64,000 bases of DNA from contig CABQKA010000006.1 in the NCBI GenBank assembly GCA_902464615.1, positions 1-64,000 on the forward strand, in the 5' to 3' direction. The position numbers and the translations under genes were made by a program. Below the pieces are notes generated by a model. That model made no database searches and was not told where the DNA came from. It saw only the letters and a list, made by a program, of their open reading frames with translations. This document shows positions 38,173 to 47,627 of the stretch, one piece after another. Source of the DNA: an uncultured Prevotella sp. (lineage in GTDB: Bacteria > Bacteroidota > Bacteroidia > Bacteroidales > Bacteroidaceae). The first letter of the stretch is position 1. Each line of letters opens with the position of its first letter.

Positions 38173-40671
38173 ATGGAAACCACCCTGCCGACATACGCCG
38201 ACGTACTGCTCCCCCTGCCTGTACCGGGGAGTTTCACTTATGCTTTGCCGCCCGCACTCGCGCCCCGCACGCAGCGGGGCAGCCGCGTAGTCGTACCCTT
38301 CGGCAAGCGGAAGTCGTATGCCGGCATCGTGGTCCGCCTCCACAACGATACGCCCGCGGGAAACTTTGCCGTAAAAAACGTAGACGACGTGATGGACGAG
38401 CGGCCCATCCTCCTGCCCCAACAGCTTGAATTCTGGCAATGGATGGCTGCCTACTACCTATGCACGCCAGGCGAAGTGATGAAAGCGGCGCTTCCCTCGG
38501 GACTGAAACTGGAGAGCGAAACCTTCGTCACCGCCAACGCGGACTACGACGGTCCCGGACCGGCCGGTCCGGCCGAGACAGCCATCATGCAGGCGCTGGA
38601 AAGCGGCAAACCCATGCGCGTCGACGCCCTGGCGCGCACGGCAACGGCCGGCGGCGCGCTGCCCGCCATCAGGCGACTCGTGGAACGCGGGGCGATACAC
38701 GTCTACGAATCGTTGGCCCGGCGGTTCAAGCCGCGCACCGAAACGCGCGTCCGCCTGGCGGAAACCTATGCCGACGAGGAAAAACTCTCGGCCTTCTTCG
38801 ACAGCCTGGCCCGCGCCCCGCGCCAGCAGGCCCTGCTCATGGCCTACCTCGAAGCCGCACAGGCCACAGCGGCCCTGACGCTCCGCAACCCCGGCCTGAT
38901 GCGCGAAGTGACCAAAAAGGAACTGCTCGCCCGCATCCCGGGTGCCGGACCGGCCCTCGAGGCACTGCGCGACAAGGGAGTGCTGGAGACCTACCAGGCC
39001 GAAACGGGCCGGATACGCCCCCGGCCCGCGCCCGACGGACTCGCCGGACGCCCGCTCAACGCCGCCCAGCAGGCTGCGCTCGACGCCATCGCCGCCCAGC
39101 TGGCCCGCAAACGTGTCTGCCTGCTCCACGGCGTCACCTCGAGCGGAAAGACGGAGATTTACATCCGGCTCATACGCCAGGAGCTGGAAGCCGGGAGGCA
39201 GGTGCTCTACCTTTTGCCCGAAATCGCGCTCACGACGCAGATCACAGCGCGCCTGGGCTGCGTCTTCGGCGACCGCATGGGCGTCTACCACTCCAAATTC
39301 CCGGACGCCGAGCGCGTGGAACTGTGGCAACGGCAACTTTCCGCCCGTCCCTTCCCGCTTATTTTGGGCGTGCGCTCCGCCCTCTTCCTGCCATTCAGCC
39401 GCCTGGGGCTGGTCATTGTCGACGAAGAGCACGAGACAAGCTACAAGCAGCAGGACCCCGCACCGCGCTACCACGCCCGCGACGCAGCCATCATGCTGGC
39501 GGAACGCTGCGGCGCAAAAGTGCTGCTGGGGACGGCCACACCGTCGCTCGAAACGTACCACAACGCCACGGAAACGGGCAAATACGGACTGGTGGAACTC
39601 GGCGAACGCTACGGCAACGTGCAGCTGCCCGAAATCGTCGTGGAGGACATCAAAGAGCTGCGCCGGAAGAAACTGATGAAAACGCCCTTTTCCCCGCGCC
39701 TTCTGGACGAAATACACGGCGCGCTGGCACGGGGCGAGCAGGCCATCCTCTTCCAAAACCGCCGGGGATACGCCCCGGTAATGGAGTGCGCGGCCTGCGG
39801 GTGGACGCCCCACTGCACCGCCTGCGACGTGCCGCTGACCTGCCACCGGCAAATGCACCGGCTGGCCTGCCACTACTGCGGCGCTACCTACGACATACCG
39901 CAACGCTGCCCCAACTGCGGGGAAACGGCGCTGCGCGACGTGGGCTACGGCACCGAACGCATCGAAGAGGCCGTGAAAACCTGCTTCCCCGAAGCGCGGA
40001 CAGCGCGCCTCGACCTGGACACAACGCGCAGCCGCACGGCCTACGAACGCATCCTGGACAATTTCCAACGGGGAGGCACGGACATCCTCATCGGCACGCA
40101 GATGGTCACCAAAGGATTGGACTTCGACCGCGTAAGCGTAGTGGGCATCCTCAACGCCGACCAGATGCTGAACCAACCGGACTTCCGGGCCTATGAACGG
40201 GCCTACGCCATGATGGCCCAGGTGGCGGGACGTGCCGGACGCCGCGGCAAGCGCGGACTCGTCGTCCTGCAAACGCGCCAACCGGACTTGCCCCTCATCC
40301 GCCAGATCGTGGAAAACAATTACAAGGCGATGTTCGCCAGCCAGATGGCCGAACGGCAGCTGTACAGTTTTCCGCCCGCAGTGCGCCTCATCGACGTCTA
40401 TCTGAAACACCGCTACGAATCCGTGTGCGAACGGGCGGCACAAACGTTCGCCGCCATGCTCCGCCCCACATTCGGCGACGACCTGCTCGGACCGTACGCT
40501 CCGGCCGTGGGCCGCATACAGGCCCTCTTCATCCGGAAACTCATGCTCAAGCTACAGCCCGGGCGGCCGGCTGCCGCCACGCGGCGGCTACTCCTCGCAG
40601 CCAAGGAGCGCCTGCTTGCCCTCCCGGACTTCAGGAACGTCACGCTGTATTTCGACGCAGACCCGCTGTAA
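38173..40671 (+). CDS. priA: Primosomal replication helicase PriA
   Basis: 832 residues. The N-terminal DNA-binding domain (ADVLLPLPVPGSFTYALP; RVVVPFGKRKSYAGIVV) is followed by the helicase core: Walker A HGVTSSGKTEIYIRLI, DEEH box IVDEEHETSYKQQDPAPRYHARD and GTATPSLETY. A two-zinc insertion carries CAACGWTPHCTACDVPLTC and ACHYCGATYDIPQRCPNCG. Motif V/VI segments are ILIGTQMVTKGLDFDRVSVVGILNAD and QVAGRAGRRGKRG. It restarts stalled replication forks. It stands alone with its own promoter. Confidence 0.97.
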   Translation: METTLPTYADVLLPLPVPGSFTYALPPALAPRTQRGSRVVVPFGKRKSYAGIVVRLHNDTPAGNFAVKNVDDVMDERPILLPQQLEFWQWMAAYYLCTPGEVMKAALPSGLKLESETFVTANADYDGPGPAGPAETAIMQALESGKPMRVDALARTATAGGALPAIRRLVERGAIHVYESLARRFKPRTETRVRLAETYADEEKLSAFFDSLARAPRQQALLMAYLEAAQATAALTLRNPGLMREVTKKELLARIPGAGPALEALRDKGVLETYQAETGRIRPRPAPDGLAGRPLNAAQQAALDAIAAQLARKRVCLLHGVTSSGKTEIYIRLIRQELEAGRQVLYLLPEIALTTQITARLGCVFGDRMGVYHSKFPDAERVELWQRQLSARPFPLILGVRSALFLPFSRLGLVIVDEEHETSYKQQDPAPRYHARDAAIMLAERCGAKVLLGTATPSLETYHNATETGKYGLVELGERYGNVQLPEIVVEDIKELRRKKLMKTPFSPRLLDEIHGALARGEQAILFQNRRGYAPVMECAACGWTPHCTACDVPLTCHRQMHRLACHYCGATYDIPQRCPNCGETALRDVGYGTERIEEAVKTCFPEARTARLDLDTTRSRTAYERILDNFQRGGTDILIGTQMVTKGLDFDRVSVVGILNADQMLNQPDFRAYERAYAMMAQVAGRAGRRGKRGLVVLQTRQPDLPLIRQIVENNYKAMFASQMAERQLYSFPPAVRLIDVYLKHRYESVCERAAQTFAAMLRPTFGDDLLGPYAPAVGRIQALFIRKLMLKLQPGRPAAATRRLLLAAKERLLALPDFRNVTLYFDADPL

Positions 40672-40722
40672 CCCCGCACACCTTTTATATATTTTATAAT
40701 ACTAACCCCCAATCCACCACCT

Positions 40723-41589
40723 ATGAAAAGGAACCGAATGTTTCAAGCCTTGTTCCTCTGTTCCGTATTTTTGCACTTCGCCGCGCCGGCCTCCGCTCAA
40801 GACGGCTACCGGATCGTCTGGCACGACGAGTTCGAGAAAGACGGCGCCCCCGACCCCACATACTGGAGCTACGAAGAAGGCTTCGTCCGCAACAACGAGT
40901 GGCAATGGTACCAGCCGCAGAACGCATACGTCCGCGACGGGTTGCTCGTCATTACGGCCCGCAACGAAAAGCGCCCTAACCCGACCTACGACCCGCAAGG
41001 CAGCCACTGGGGACAAAAGCGGAAAGAGATAGAATGTACCTCGGCCTGCATCGTGACCAAAGGGAAGAAAGAATTCCTCTACGGCCGCTTCGAAGTGCGC
41101 GCCCGCATCCCAGCAGCGCGCGGCTCGTGGCCGGCCATCTGGTTAAAGGGCACGAAATACCCCTGGCCTTCGTGCGGCGAAATTGACATGATGGAGTTTT
41201 ACGAAAGGGGCGGCGTGCGCTCCATCCTGGCCAACACCTGCTGGGGCGGCAAAGACGACGCCAGCGAATGGAACACGCAGGTGCGGCCATTCACGCAATT
41301 CACAGGGAAAGACTCGCTCTGGGCCACGCAATTTCACGTATGGCGCATGGACTGGGACGAAAAGTTCATCCGCCTCTATCTGGACGACGAACTCCTGAAC
41401 GAAACCGCCCTGGACCGTACGGTCAACGCCGCCGGGTCGAGCGGAGCGGGCGACAACCCGTTCCGCACGCCGATGTACATCCTGCTTAATCTCGCCATGG
41501 GCAGTAGCGGCGGACACGTGGACGCACAAGCCATGCCGATGCACTACGAAGTGGACTACGTCCGCGTTTATCAAAAAGAGAAACCTTAA
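40723..41589 (+). CDS. Secreted glycoside hydrolase family 16 enzyme
   Basis: 288 residues. A signal peptide (cleavage after ASA, about residue 25) precedes a single GH16 jelly-roll with the catalytic motif GEIDMMEFY (nucleophile Glu153, Asp155, acid/base Glu158). Flanking family segments are VWHDEFEKDGAPDPTYWSYEEGF, YGRFEVRARIPAARGSWPAIWL and FHVWRMDWDEKFIRLYLDD. It cleaves beta-1,3- or beta-1,3/1,4-glucans or galactans. The acidic EIDxxE is typical of laminarinase-like members but does not fix specificity. It is 16 nt upstream of a GH2 gene and probably co-expressed. Confidence 0.92.
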   Translation: MKRNRMFQALFLCSVFLHFAAPASAQDGYRIVWHDEFEKDGAPDPTYWSYEEGFVRNNEWQWYQPQNAYVRDGLLVITARNEKRPNPTYDPQGSHWGQKRKEIECTSACIVTKGKKEFLYGRFEVRARIPAARGSWPAIWLKGTKYPWPSCGEIDMMEFYERGGVRSILANTCWGGKDDASEWNTQVRPFTQFTGKDSLWATQFHVWRMDWDEKFIRLYLDDELLNETALDRTVNAAGSSGAGDNPFRTPMYILLNLAMGSSGGHVDAQAMPMHYEVDYVRVYQKEKP

Positions 41590-41605
41590 TCCAAACCTTA
41601 CTGAT

Positions 41606-44600
41606 ATGCTTAAACCGTTCATTTTAGCTTTGGCCAGCCTGACCGCATTAGGAGTCGGGGCACAGGCGCCAAAGGACTATTGGCTCAATGAGAAGGTGAA
41701 CCGCGTCAATACCGAAGCCCCGCGGGCGCCGTTCTTTGCCTTTGAATCGGCCGACAAGGCCATGAAGGGCGAGAAGAAAGCCTCCACGCGCTACCTCTCG
41801 CTCGAAGGGATGTGGAAGTTCAACTTCGCCCGCGACCACCAGGACAGCCCGCAAGGCTTCTACGCCACGGACTACGACGACACGCAATGGGTGGACTTCC
41901 CCGTTCCGGGCATCCTCGAGGTTAACGGTTACGGCGATGCCACCTACAAGAACGTAGGCTACGCCTGGGCCAACCAGTTCGCCAGCAATCCGCCTTTCGT
42001 CGAGGAGCGCAACAACTACACCGGCTCTTACCGCAAGCTCGTAGAAGTCCCGGCCGACTGGAAAGGGGAACGCATCTACCTGCATGTAGGCTCGGCCACG
42101 TCGAACCTGGCCCTATGGGTCAACGGGAAGTTCGTAGGCTACTCGGAAGACAGCAAGGTCGCGGCAGAATTCGACCTGACGCCCTACCTGCAGGCAGGCA
42201 AAAAGAACCTGCTGGCCATGCAGGTGATGCGCTGGTGCGACGGCTCGTACCTGGAAGACCAGGACATGTGGAAACTCACCGGCATCGCGCGTGAAGTCTA
42301 TCTTTACGCCAGGCCCGAAAGCCACGTGGCCGACCTCTTCATCACGCCCGACCTGACCGACAACTACACCAACGGCACACTGGCCGTCGACTTGCAGGCC
42401 GTAGCCAGCAAGGGAAAGACGCTGCGCCTCACCCTCTTCGACCCGCAAGGGCAGAGCGTGGCCACGACGTCGCTCACCATAGACGGAAAGAACCACGCGG
42501 GCCACACGTTCGCCGTGGAGCGGCCGCTGAAGTGGACGGCAGAAACGCCCAACCTGTACCGGCTGCGCGTAGACCTTATGGACGGTGACCGCCTCATAGA
42601 AAGTCTGACGCAGAACGTTGGCTTCCGCAAAGTGGAGGTTAAAGGCGGGCAATTCCTCGTCAACGGCCAGCCCGTGCTCATCAAAGGCGCTGACCGCCAC
42701 GAGATGGACCCTGTCGGCGCCTACGTAGTCCCTGTGGAGCGCATGATTCAGGACATCAAGATCATGAAGGAACTGAACATCAATGCCGTGCGCACTTGCC
42801 ACTATCCCGACGACCCGCGCTGGTATGACCTTTGCGACAAATACGGCCTTTACGTCGTGGCCGAGGCCAACCTCGAAAGCCACGGCATGGGCTATGGCGA
42901 CCGCAGCCTGGCCAAAGCTCCGAGCTGGGAACAGGCACACGTGGAGCGCAACCGTAACAATGTTTACACGTTCAAGAATCATCCTTCCATCGTCACCTGG
43001 AGCTTGGGCAACGAGGCCGGCTACGGCCCCAACTTCGAGAAGGCCTACGACTTCATCAAGGCTTACGACACGAGCCGTCCCGTACAGTACGAACAGGCCG
43101 GTATCAACGGAAAGACGGACATCTACTGCCCCATGTACGCTTCCTACGACTACACGGAAAACTACGCGAAAAACGGCGAGCACACGAAGCCCCTCATCCA
43201 GTGCGAATATGCCCACGCCATGGGCAACTCTGAAGGCGGCTTCAAAGAGTATTGGGACCTGATACGCAAATACCCCAAGCTGCAAGGCGGCTTCATCTGG
43301 GACTTCGTAGACCAGGGCCTGCGCGCCAAGAACAAGGAGGGCCGCATCATCTACGCTTACGGAGGCGACTTCGGACGCTATCCGGCCACAGACCATAACT
43401 TCAACAACAACGGACTCATCAGCCCCTACCGCAAGCCCAACCCCCACGCCAACGAAGTACGCTATTACTACCAAAACATCTGGACCAAACTGCTCGACGC
43501 CCAAAGCGGCAAGGTGGAGGTCTACAATGAGAACTTCTTCCAGGACTTGTCGAACGTCTCGCTGCGGTGGACGCTCAGCGAGGAAGGGCGCGTCGTCGCT
43601 TCAGGCCTCACGGAGCGGCTCGACGTGGCGCCCCAGCAACGCGCTACCGTACAGCTGGATGGTTTCCGCCCTTACACTACGGACAAGGAACTGACTCTCG
43701 AAGTGACTTACCAGGAGAAGACGCCGTCGCCCCTGATGGATGCCGGCTACGCCATAGCCCGGCAACAGTTCGTCCTGCAGCCATACACCTTCCCCGCCGC
43801 GGAAGCCCTCGCCGCTGCCGATAAGCCGGCCGACGAAGCACACGCTGTGAAAAAGGACGAGCAACTGGCCAGTCTCACCCTAAAGGCCGGCAGCATGGCC
43901 GTCACCTTCAACAAGCGGACCGGCTGGATAGACTACATCGACGTAAACGACCGGCCCATGCTGCAGGACCGCTACTCCCTAAAACCGGAGTTCTGGCGTG
44001 CCCCGACGGACAACGACTACGGCGCCAACCGGCAGATGCAGCTGCGCGCCTGGCTCGCCCCCGCCATGAAGCTGACGGCTTTCCACGAAGAAGCGGCCGG
44101 CGAGGACGGTTGCCGCAAAGTGACGGCGGAATATGACATGCCGACCGTAAAAGCGAAGCTGAAACTGACGTATGTAATGTCGCCGGAGGGCCGACTGACC
44201 GTCACGCAGGCCATGAGTGTGGACACGGCAGCGAAAGCAAAGCCCTGGCTGCCCCGCTTCGGCATGCAGCTCGTCATGCCGGAGGACTTCAACCGCATCG
44301 AGTATTACGGCCGCGGACCGGGCGAGAACTATGCCGACCGCAACAACGGCGATTTCCTGGGACACTACGCGCAGGACGTAGCCGACCAGTACTGGCCCTA
44401 CATCCGCCCGCAGGAAAGCGGCAACAAGACCGACGTGCGCTGGTGGAAAGTATGCGACGAGGCCGGACACGGGCTCAAGTTCTACGGACCGGCGCCGCTG
44501 GAATGCAGCACGCTGAACTACCTCACGTCCGACCTTGACGGCGGACCGGTCAAGATGGCGCACCAGATTCACTCCGGCGACCTGACGCCGCGCCCGTTCT

Positions 44601-44731
44601 CCGTGGTCCACATACAGGGCCGCCAAATGGGATTGGGCTGCATCGACAGCTGGGGCTCCTGGCCGCTCGAAAAGTACCTTATCCCCTATGCCGACCAGTC
44701 GTTCACCTTCGTCATTGAAGCCTTGGACTGA
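41606..44731 (+). CDS. Secreted glycoside hydrolase family 2 (beta-galactosidase-like)
   Basis: 1041 residues with a signal peptide (MLKPFILALASLTALGVGAQA). It has the full LacZ-type five-domain layout: jelly-roll (VPGILEVNGYGDATYKNVGYAWANQF), Ig-like domain, TIM barrel, second Ig-like domain and the C-terminal beta-sandwich (RIEYYGRGPGENYADRNNG). The acid/base is Glu470 in WSLGNEAGYG and the nucleophile is Glu534 in IQCEYAHAMGNSEG. ADRHEMDPVGAYV carries the metal/substrate-binding region. It removes terminal beta-galactose or a related sugar, perhaps finishing oligosaccharides from the GH16 enzyme. Confidence 0.94.
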   Translation: MLKPFILALASLTALGVGAQAPKDYWLNEKVNRVNTEAPRAPFFAFESADKAMKGEKKASTRYLSLEGMWKFNFARDHQDSPQGFYATDYDDTQWVDFPVPGILEVNGYGDATYKNVGYAWANQFASNPPFVEERNNYTGSYRKLVEVPADWKGERIYLHVGSATSNLALWVNGKFVGYSEDSKVAAEFDLTPYLQAGKKNLLAMQVMRWCDGSYLEDQDMWKLTGIAREVYLYARPESHVADLFITPDLTDNYTNGTLAVDLQAVASKGKTLRLTLFDPQGQSVATTSLTIDGKNHAGHTFAVERPLKWTAETPNLYRLRVDLMDGDRLIESLTQNVGFRKVEVKGGQFLVNGQPVLIKGADRHEMDPVGAYVVPVERMIQDIKIMKELNINAVRTCHYPDDPRWYDLCDKYGLYVVAEANLESHGMGYGDRSLAKAPSWEQAHVERNRNNVYTFKNHPSIVTWSLGNEAGYGPNFEKAYDFIKAYDTSRPVQYEQAGINGKTDIYCPMYASYDYTENYAKNGEHTKPLIQCEYAHAMGNSEGGFKEYWDLIRKYPKLQGGFIWDFVDQGLRAKNKEGRIIYAYGGDFGRYPATDHNFNNNGLISPYRKPNPHANEVRYYYQNIWTKLLDAQSGKVEVYNENFFQDLSNVSLRWTLSEEGRVVASGLTERLDVAPQQRATVQLDGFRPYTTDKELTLEVTYQEKTPSPLMDAGYAIARQQFVLQPYTFPAAEALAAADKPADEAHAVKKDEQLASLTLKAGSMAVTFNKRTGWIDYIDVNDRPMLQDRYSLKPEFWRAPTDNDYGANRQMQLRAWLAPAMKLTAFHEEAAGEDGCRKVTAEYDMPTVKAKLKLTYVMSPEGRLTVTQAMSVDTAAKAKPWLPRFGMQLVMPEDFNRIEYYGRGPGENYADRNNGDFLGHYAQDVADQYWPYIRPQESGNKTDVRWWKVCDEAGHGLKFYGPAPLECSTLNYLTSDLDGGPVKMAHQIHSGDLTPRPFSVVHIQGRQMGLGCIDSWGSWPLEKYLIPYADQSFTFVIEALD

Positions 44732-44752
44732 TTGTGCCTGCTACATCCACAC

Positions 44753-44783
44753 ATCCCCCGGCCATCCCTCGTGGCCGGGGGAT
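44753..44783 (+). terminator. Terminator after the GH16-GH2 pair
   Basis: ATCCCCCGGCCA (44753-44764) pairs perfectly with TGGCCGGGGGAT (44772-44783), followed by TTTTTTG. Confidence 0.92.
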
Positions 44784-44902
44784 TTTTTTGCCGCCTTGCC
44801 GCAGCGGCCGCGACGGAAAGGCCACGACGCGGGCAAGGGCCTCCGTCGCGGTACGGAAGGAAAAGGACCGGCGGGGAAAACACCGTCCGCCGCGCGGCAG
44901 GA

Positions 44903-44961
44903 AGGGGGATAGGGACAGGAAAAACGGGGCTTAGCCGCGGACGAACCGCGCTAAGCCCCGT
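44903..44961. repeat. Array J of the 21-bp intergenic repeat (three units)
   Basis: Units start at 44903 (AGGGGGATAGGGACAGG), 44924 (ACGGGGCTTAGCCGCGG) and 44945 (ACCGCGCTAAGCCCCGT). Units 2 and 3 are inverted: ACGGGGCTTAGC pairs with GCTAAGCCCCGT, with an inner GCGG/CCGC. On the minus strand TTTTCC follows, so it may terminate the sulfotransferase gene that ends at 44997. Confidence 0.92.
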
Positions 44962-44996
44962 TGGCGTAAAGACTGCCCGCACAGCCGTGCGGATGG

Positions 44997-46103
44997 TCAG
45001 ATGACGTAGCCCCAATCGTCGAGCGCGTCGTGCCAATGCTGGCGCACGAGGTCGACGGTACGGTTGTCGTATTGGTACCGGTTCTTTTTATAGCACTTCT
45101 TGGCGCCTACGTACTGCGCAATGGCGGGCTGCGCCTCGTCCCACCCGGGCAGCGCGAGGTCGTGGTAGATCTGTTCCGTCATGCCGAGGGCGTCCTGTTC
45201 GTAGTCTTCAAACTTCACTTCGACCAGGTTGCCTGCCGGGATGGCGCTTTTCGTCTCGTTGTACTTCCGGTAAAGTTTCTGGTAAACCTGGAGAATGTTC
45301 CGCTCCAACTCTTCGGGCGAGATTTCCTCCAGCTTCAGCGGCTGTATGGTATTGTTGAAGAAGGAGCGCGTCGACTCGAACACGGTGTACGGATTACGCA
45401 TGAGGTAAATGAACTTGGCGTCAGGAAACATTTTCACCAGTTCGGCCACCCTTCCCGTATGGGGCGGATTTTTGGAGAGGAACTGCGTCCCGCCGGTGTT
45501 CCAGAGTGAAATCTTGATTAGTTTGACAAACGTCTCCTCCCATACCTTCAGCTCTTCGGGCGATATGCCCTCGAAAAGCATGTAGCGGTCGCAATACTCC
45601 ATCTGGTAGCGGGGCAGGAACCAGAAGTTATAATAGGTATAGGGCATCATGTTGGCCAGGGCGAACTCCTCTTCCTGGGGCAGGTCCACGGCCAGCTCCA
45701 TGTTGTCCGTCGGGCGCTTGTCGGGCATCAGCCACGCCATGCTTTTCTTGAAGAAAGGCTGGCCGAACATCATCAGATGGGGGAACACGGTCTGGTAGGT
45801 CGTGTTGTAGCCGAAGTGCTTGTCGCAGGAGAAGACGTTGTGCATGAACGTCGTCCCGGAGCGCCAATGGCCCAGGATGAATACGGGCGGATGCTCCAGC
45901 GGCCGGCCGGCCAGCCGCCTGCGGTAACGGCGCTCCTGTATGGGGACCAGCGTGGAGAGCAGACGGCAAATGGCCTTTGTCAGCCGGTACTTGCCGCGCC
46001 ATGGCTTGTCTATCTCGCGGCCGGAGGTGATGGCCTTGAACGTTTCCCAATCCGCACCGACCAGTGTGTTAATTGGCAGTTTGCTAAATTCTAATAATCC
46101 CAT
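44997..46103 (-). CDS. PAPS-dependent sulfotransferase
   Basis: 368 residues with no signal peptide or membrane helix, so cytosolic. The 5'-phosphosulfate-binding loop is FILGHWRSGTTFMHNVF at about 75-91. The 3'-phosphate-binding segment is KFIYLMRNPYTVFESTRSFFN (Arg and Ser ligands). A late FEDYEQDALG region is typical of the Sulfotransfer_3 family. A Bacteroides thetaiotaomicron sulfotransferase encoded beside PAPS genes sulfonates cholesterol and other steroids. This protein may be a relative, since PAPS genes lie 5 kb away, but the acceptor is not determined by sequence. It is divergent from the fructokinase gene. Confidence 0.88.
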   Translation of the reverse strand: MGLLEFSKLPINTLVGADWETFKAITSGREIDKPWRGKYRLTKAICRLLSTLVPIQERRYRRRLAGRPLEHPPVFILGHWRSGTTFMHNVFSCDKHFGYNTTYQTVFPHLMMFGQPFFKKSMAWLMPDKRPTDNMELAVDLPQEEEFALANMMPYTYYNFWFLPRYQMEYCDRYMLFEGISPEELKVWEETFVKLIKISLWNTGGTQFLSKNPPHTGRVAELVKMFPDAKFIYLMRNPYTVFESTRSFFNNTIQPLKLEEISPEELERNILQVYQKLYRKYNETKSAIPAGNLVEVKFEDYEQDALGMTEQIYHDLALPGWDEAQPAIAQYVGAKKCYKKNRYQYDNRTVDLVRQHWHDALDDWGYVI

Positions 46104-46130
46104 GCTTGCAACATTATATGATTATGGAGG

Positions 46131-46138
46131 CGAAGGTA
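46131..46138 (-). promoter_or_regulatory. Possible -7 box for the sulfotransferase
   Basis: The minus strand reads TACCTTCG, one mismatch from TAnnTTTG, with a predicted leader of about 20 nt. Confidence 0.4.
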
Positions 46139-46199
46139 CAACTTTTTTTTGAAACGCCCTCGCCCACACCGGCCGTCCTGCCGGGCCGCGGAGCAATGG

Positions 46200-46217
46200 A
46201 TGCAACATTTGTTGCAT
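46200..46217. promoter_or_regulatory. Perfect 8-bp-arm palindrome, candidate operator
   Basis: ATGCAACA-TT-TGTTGCAT is an 18-bp inverted repeat about 62 nt upstream of the possible sulfotransferase -7 box. The half-site TGCAACATT recurs at 46107-46115, next to the sulfotransferase start codon. A regulator is not identified. Confidence 0.5.
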
Positions 46218-46616
46218 AGACTATAAAAAATGGGGATTTAGCACATTCGTTGCAGGAAATTCAACATATGCGTTTGCCTGTAACGCTGAGATGCCGTAAA
46301 TTCGCATCGGTGGAAACGGGAGAAGCTGCCTGCATCCGGCAGCGCCCTATGCCCCGCAAGCGTGCGGCCGCCCGCTTCCGCCCAATCATCCGTAAAGCTC
46401 CGGGCCTACGTCCGGCTCTCCATTAACCAACACAAAAAAGACTTTCCTAAACTATTTACTTGCAACCCTGCCAGAAGATGATTGGGTGGTAGCGGGCGGC
46501 CGTGAGCTGACGGCCCGCCCGGACGGTGCACGTACCTGTACACGCGCCGGCACACATCCATCCCGGCGGGAAAGAGACACCATAATAAAATGCAGGAACA
46601 AGTAAAATCTCAAGCT
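46218..46616. other. Gene-free stretch before the fructokinase
   Basis: About 400 nt with no supported gene. A single unit-like sequence AGCGCCCTATGCCCCGC at 46341-46357 resembles the 21-bp repeat but has no phased partners, so it may be a decayed copy. No clear TAnnTTTG box is seen for the fructokinase. Confidence 0.4.
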
Positions 46617-47504
46617 ATGGAAGGATTTGTCATCGGCATGGGCGAGGTCCTCTGGGACGAATTGCCCGGAGGCCGCAGATTGGGAGGTGCTCCGGCCAAC
46701 TTTGCTTACCACGTATCGCAATTCGGGCTGGAGAGCCGCATCGTGAGCGCCGTCGGCAACGACGACGCGGGCCGCGAGCTGCTCGCAGAGCTGGACCGCC
46801 GCGGAGTGGGCGGCTGCATCGCCACCGTAGACCGTCCCACCGGCTCGGTAACGGTGAGTGTGGACAGCGGCGGGCAGCCCCGCTACGACATACGCGAGGA
46901 CGTGGCTTGGGACAGCATCCCGTTCACGCCCGCCCTTGCCGGGCTGGCCAGCCAGACGCGGGCGGTCTGCTTCGGCAGCCTGGCCCAACGGTCAGCGGTG
47001 AGCCGCGACACGGTGAAACGCTTCCTGGACGCGATGCCGGACGACGGCGAGCATCTGAAAGTGTGCGACATCAACTTGCGTAAGCCGTTTTGCACGGCCG
47101 AAATCGCCGAAGAGTCGCTCAGGATGTGCAACGTCTTGAAGATTAACGACGAGGAACTGTTCACCTTAGGACAATGGCTGGGCTGGCCGGCGGAGCGCCT
47201 GCTGGCCGAGTGCCCGGCCATCGCGGAACGCTACGGCCTGCGCCTGCTCGTCCTCACGTGCGGCGCGGCGGGCAGCTACGTGTTCAGCCAAGAGGAGTCC
47301 TCCTACCTCGAAACGCCCCACGTCACGGTAGCGGACACCGTGGGGGCAGGCGACTCCTTCACGGCGGCGCTGGTGGCCGCGCTGCTCAAGGGCCGCCCCC
47401 TCGCCGAAGCCCACCGCCTGGCCGTGCAGACAGCGGCCTACGTCTGCACCCAACCGGGAGCCATGCCGCCGCTGCCCCCGGAACTGGCTGCCGCACTCCG
47501 CTAA
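46617..47504 (+). CDS. PfkB-family sugar kinase, probable fructokinase
   Basis: 295 residues. It has the PfkB/ribokinase fold: LGGAPANFAYHVSQFGLESRIVSAVGND at the N-terminus (sugar-binding), CDINLRKPFC, LKINDEELFTLGQWLG, and the catalytic anion-hole motif VADTVGAGDSFTAALVAALLKG with Asp as base. Closest in pattern to Bacteroides fructokinases. The start at 46617 (MEGFVIGMGEVLWDEL) matches relatives; an in-frame ATG at 46590 adds nine residues. It precedes a hybrid two-component regulator whose relatives sense fructose, supporting fructose as substrate. Confidence 0.88.
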   Translation: MEGFVIGMGEVLWDELPGGRRLGGAPANFAYHVSQFGLESRIVSAVGNDDAGRELLAELDRRGVGGCIATVDRPTGSVTVSVDSGGQPRYDIREDVAWDSIPFTPALAGLASQTRAVCFGSLAQRSAVSRDTVKRFLDAMPDDGEHLKVCDINLRKPFCTAEIAEESLRMCNVLKINDEELFTLGQWLGWPAERLLAECPAIAERYGLRLLVLTCGAAGSYVFSQEESSYLETPHVTVADTVGAGDSFTAALVAALLKGRPLAEAHRLAVQTAAYVCTQPGAMPPLPPELAAALR

Positions 47505-47581
47505 GCCGATTAAAAACCGGAAAGGGTACATTTTCCCCGCGCTTTTTCGCAATGACGCTTGGATGATTCGGAACATCGTGC

Positions 47582-47589
47582 TAAATTTG
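47582..47589 (+). promoter_or_regulatory. Promoter of the hybrid two-component gene
   Basis: TAAATTTG matches TAnnTTTG, with TTG at 47559-47561 spaced 20 nt upstream. It sets the earliest possible start downstream of about 47596. Confidence 0.65.
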
Positions 47590-47627
47590 CGGAATTAGCC
47601 CGGGAGATATCCGGCTTGCCCTTTTCC

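Noticed and set aside
44997..46103. Reading the sulfotransferase as a confirmed cholesterol sulfotransferase
   Set aside because: Only the PAPS-binding motifs can be read from the sequence. Acceptor specificity needs alignment with characterised enzymes, so the steroid role is kept as a hypothesis.
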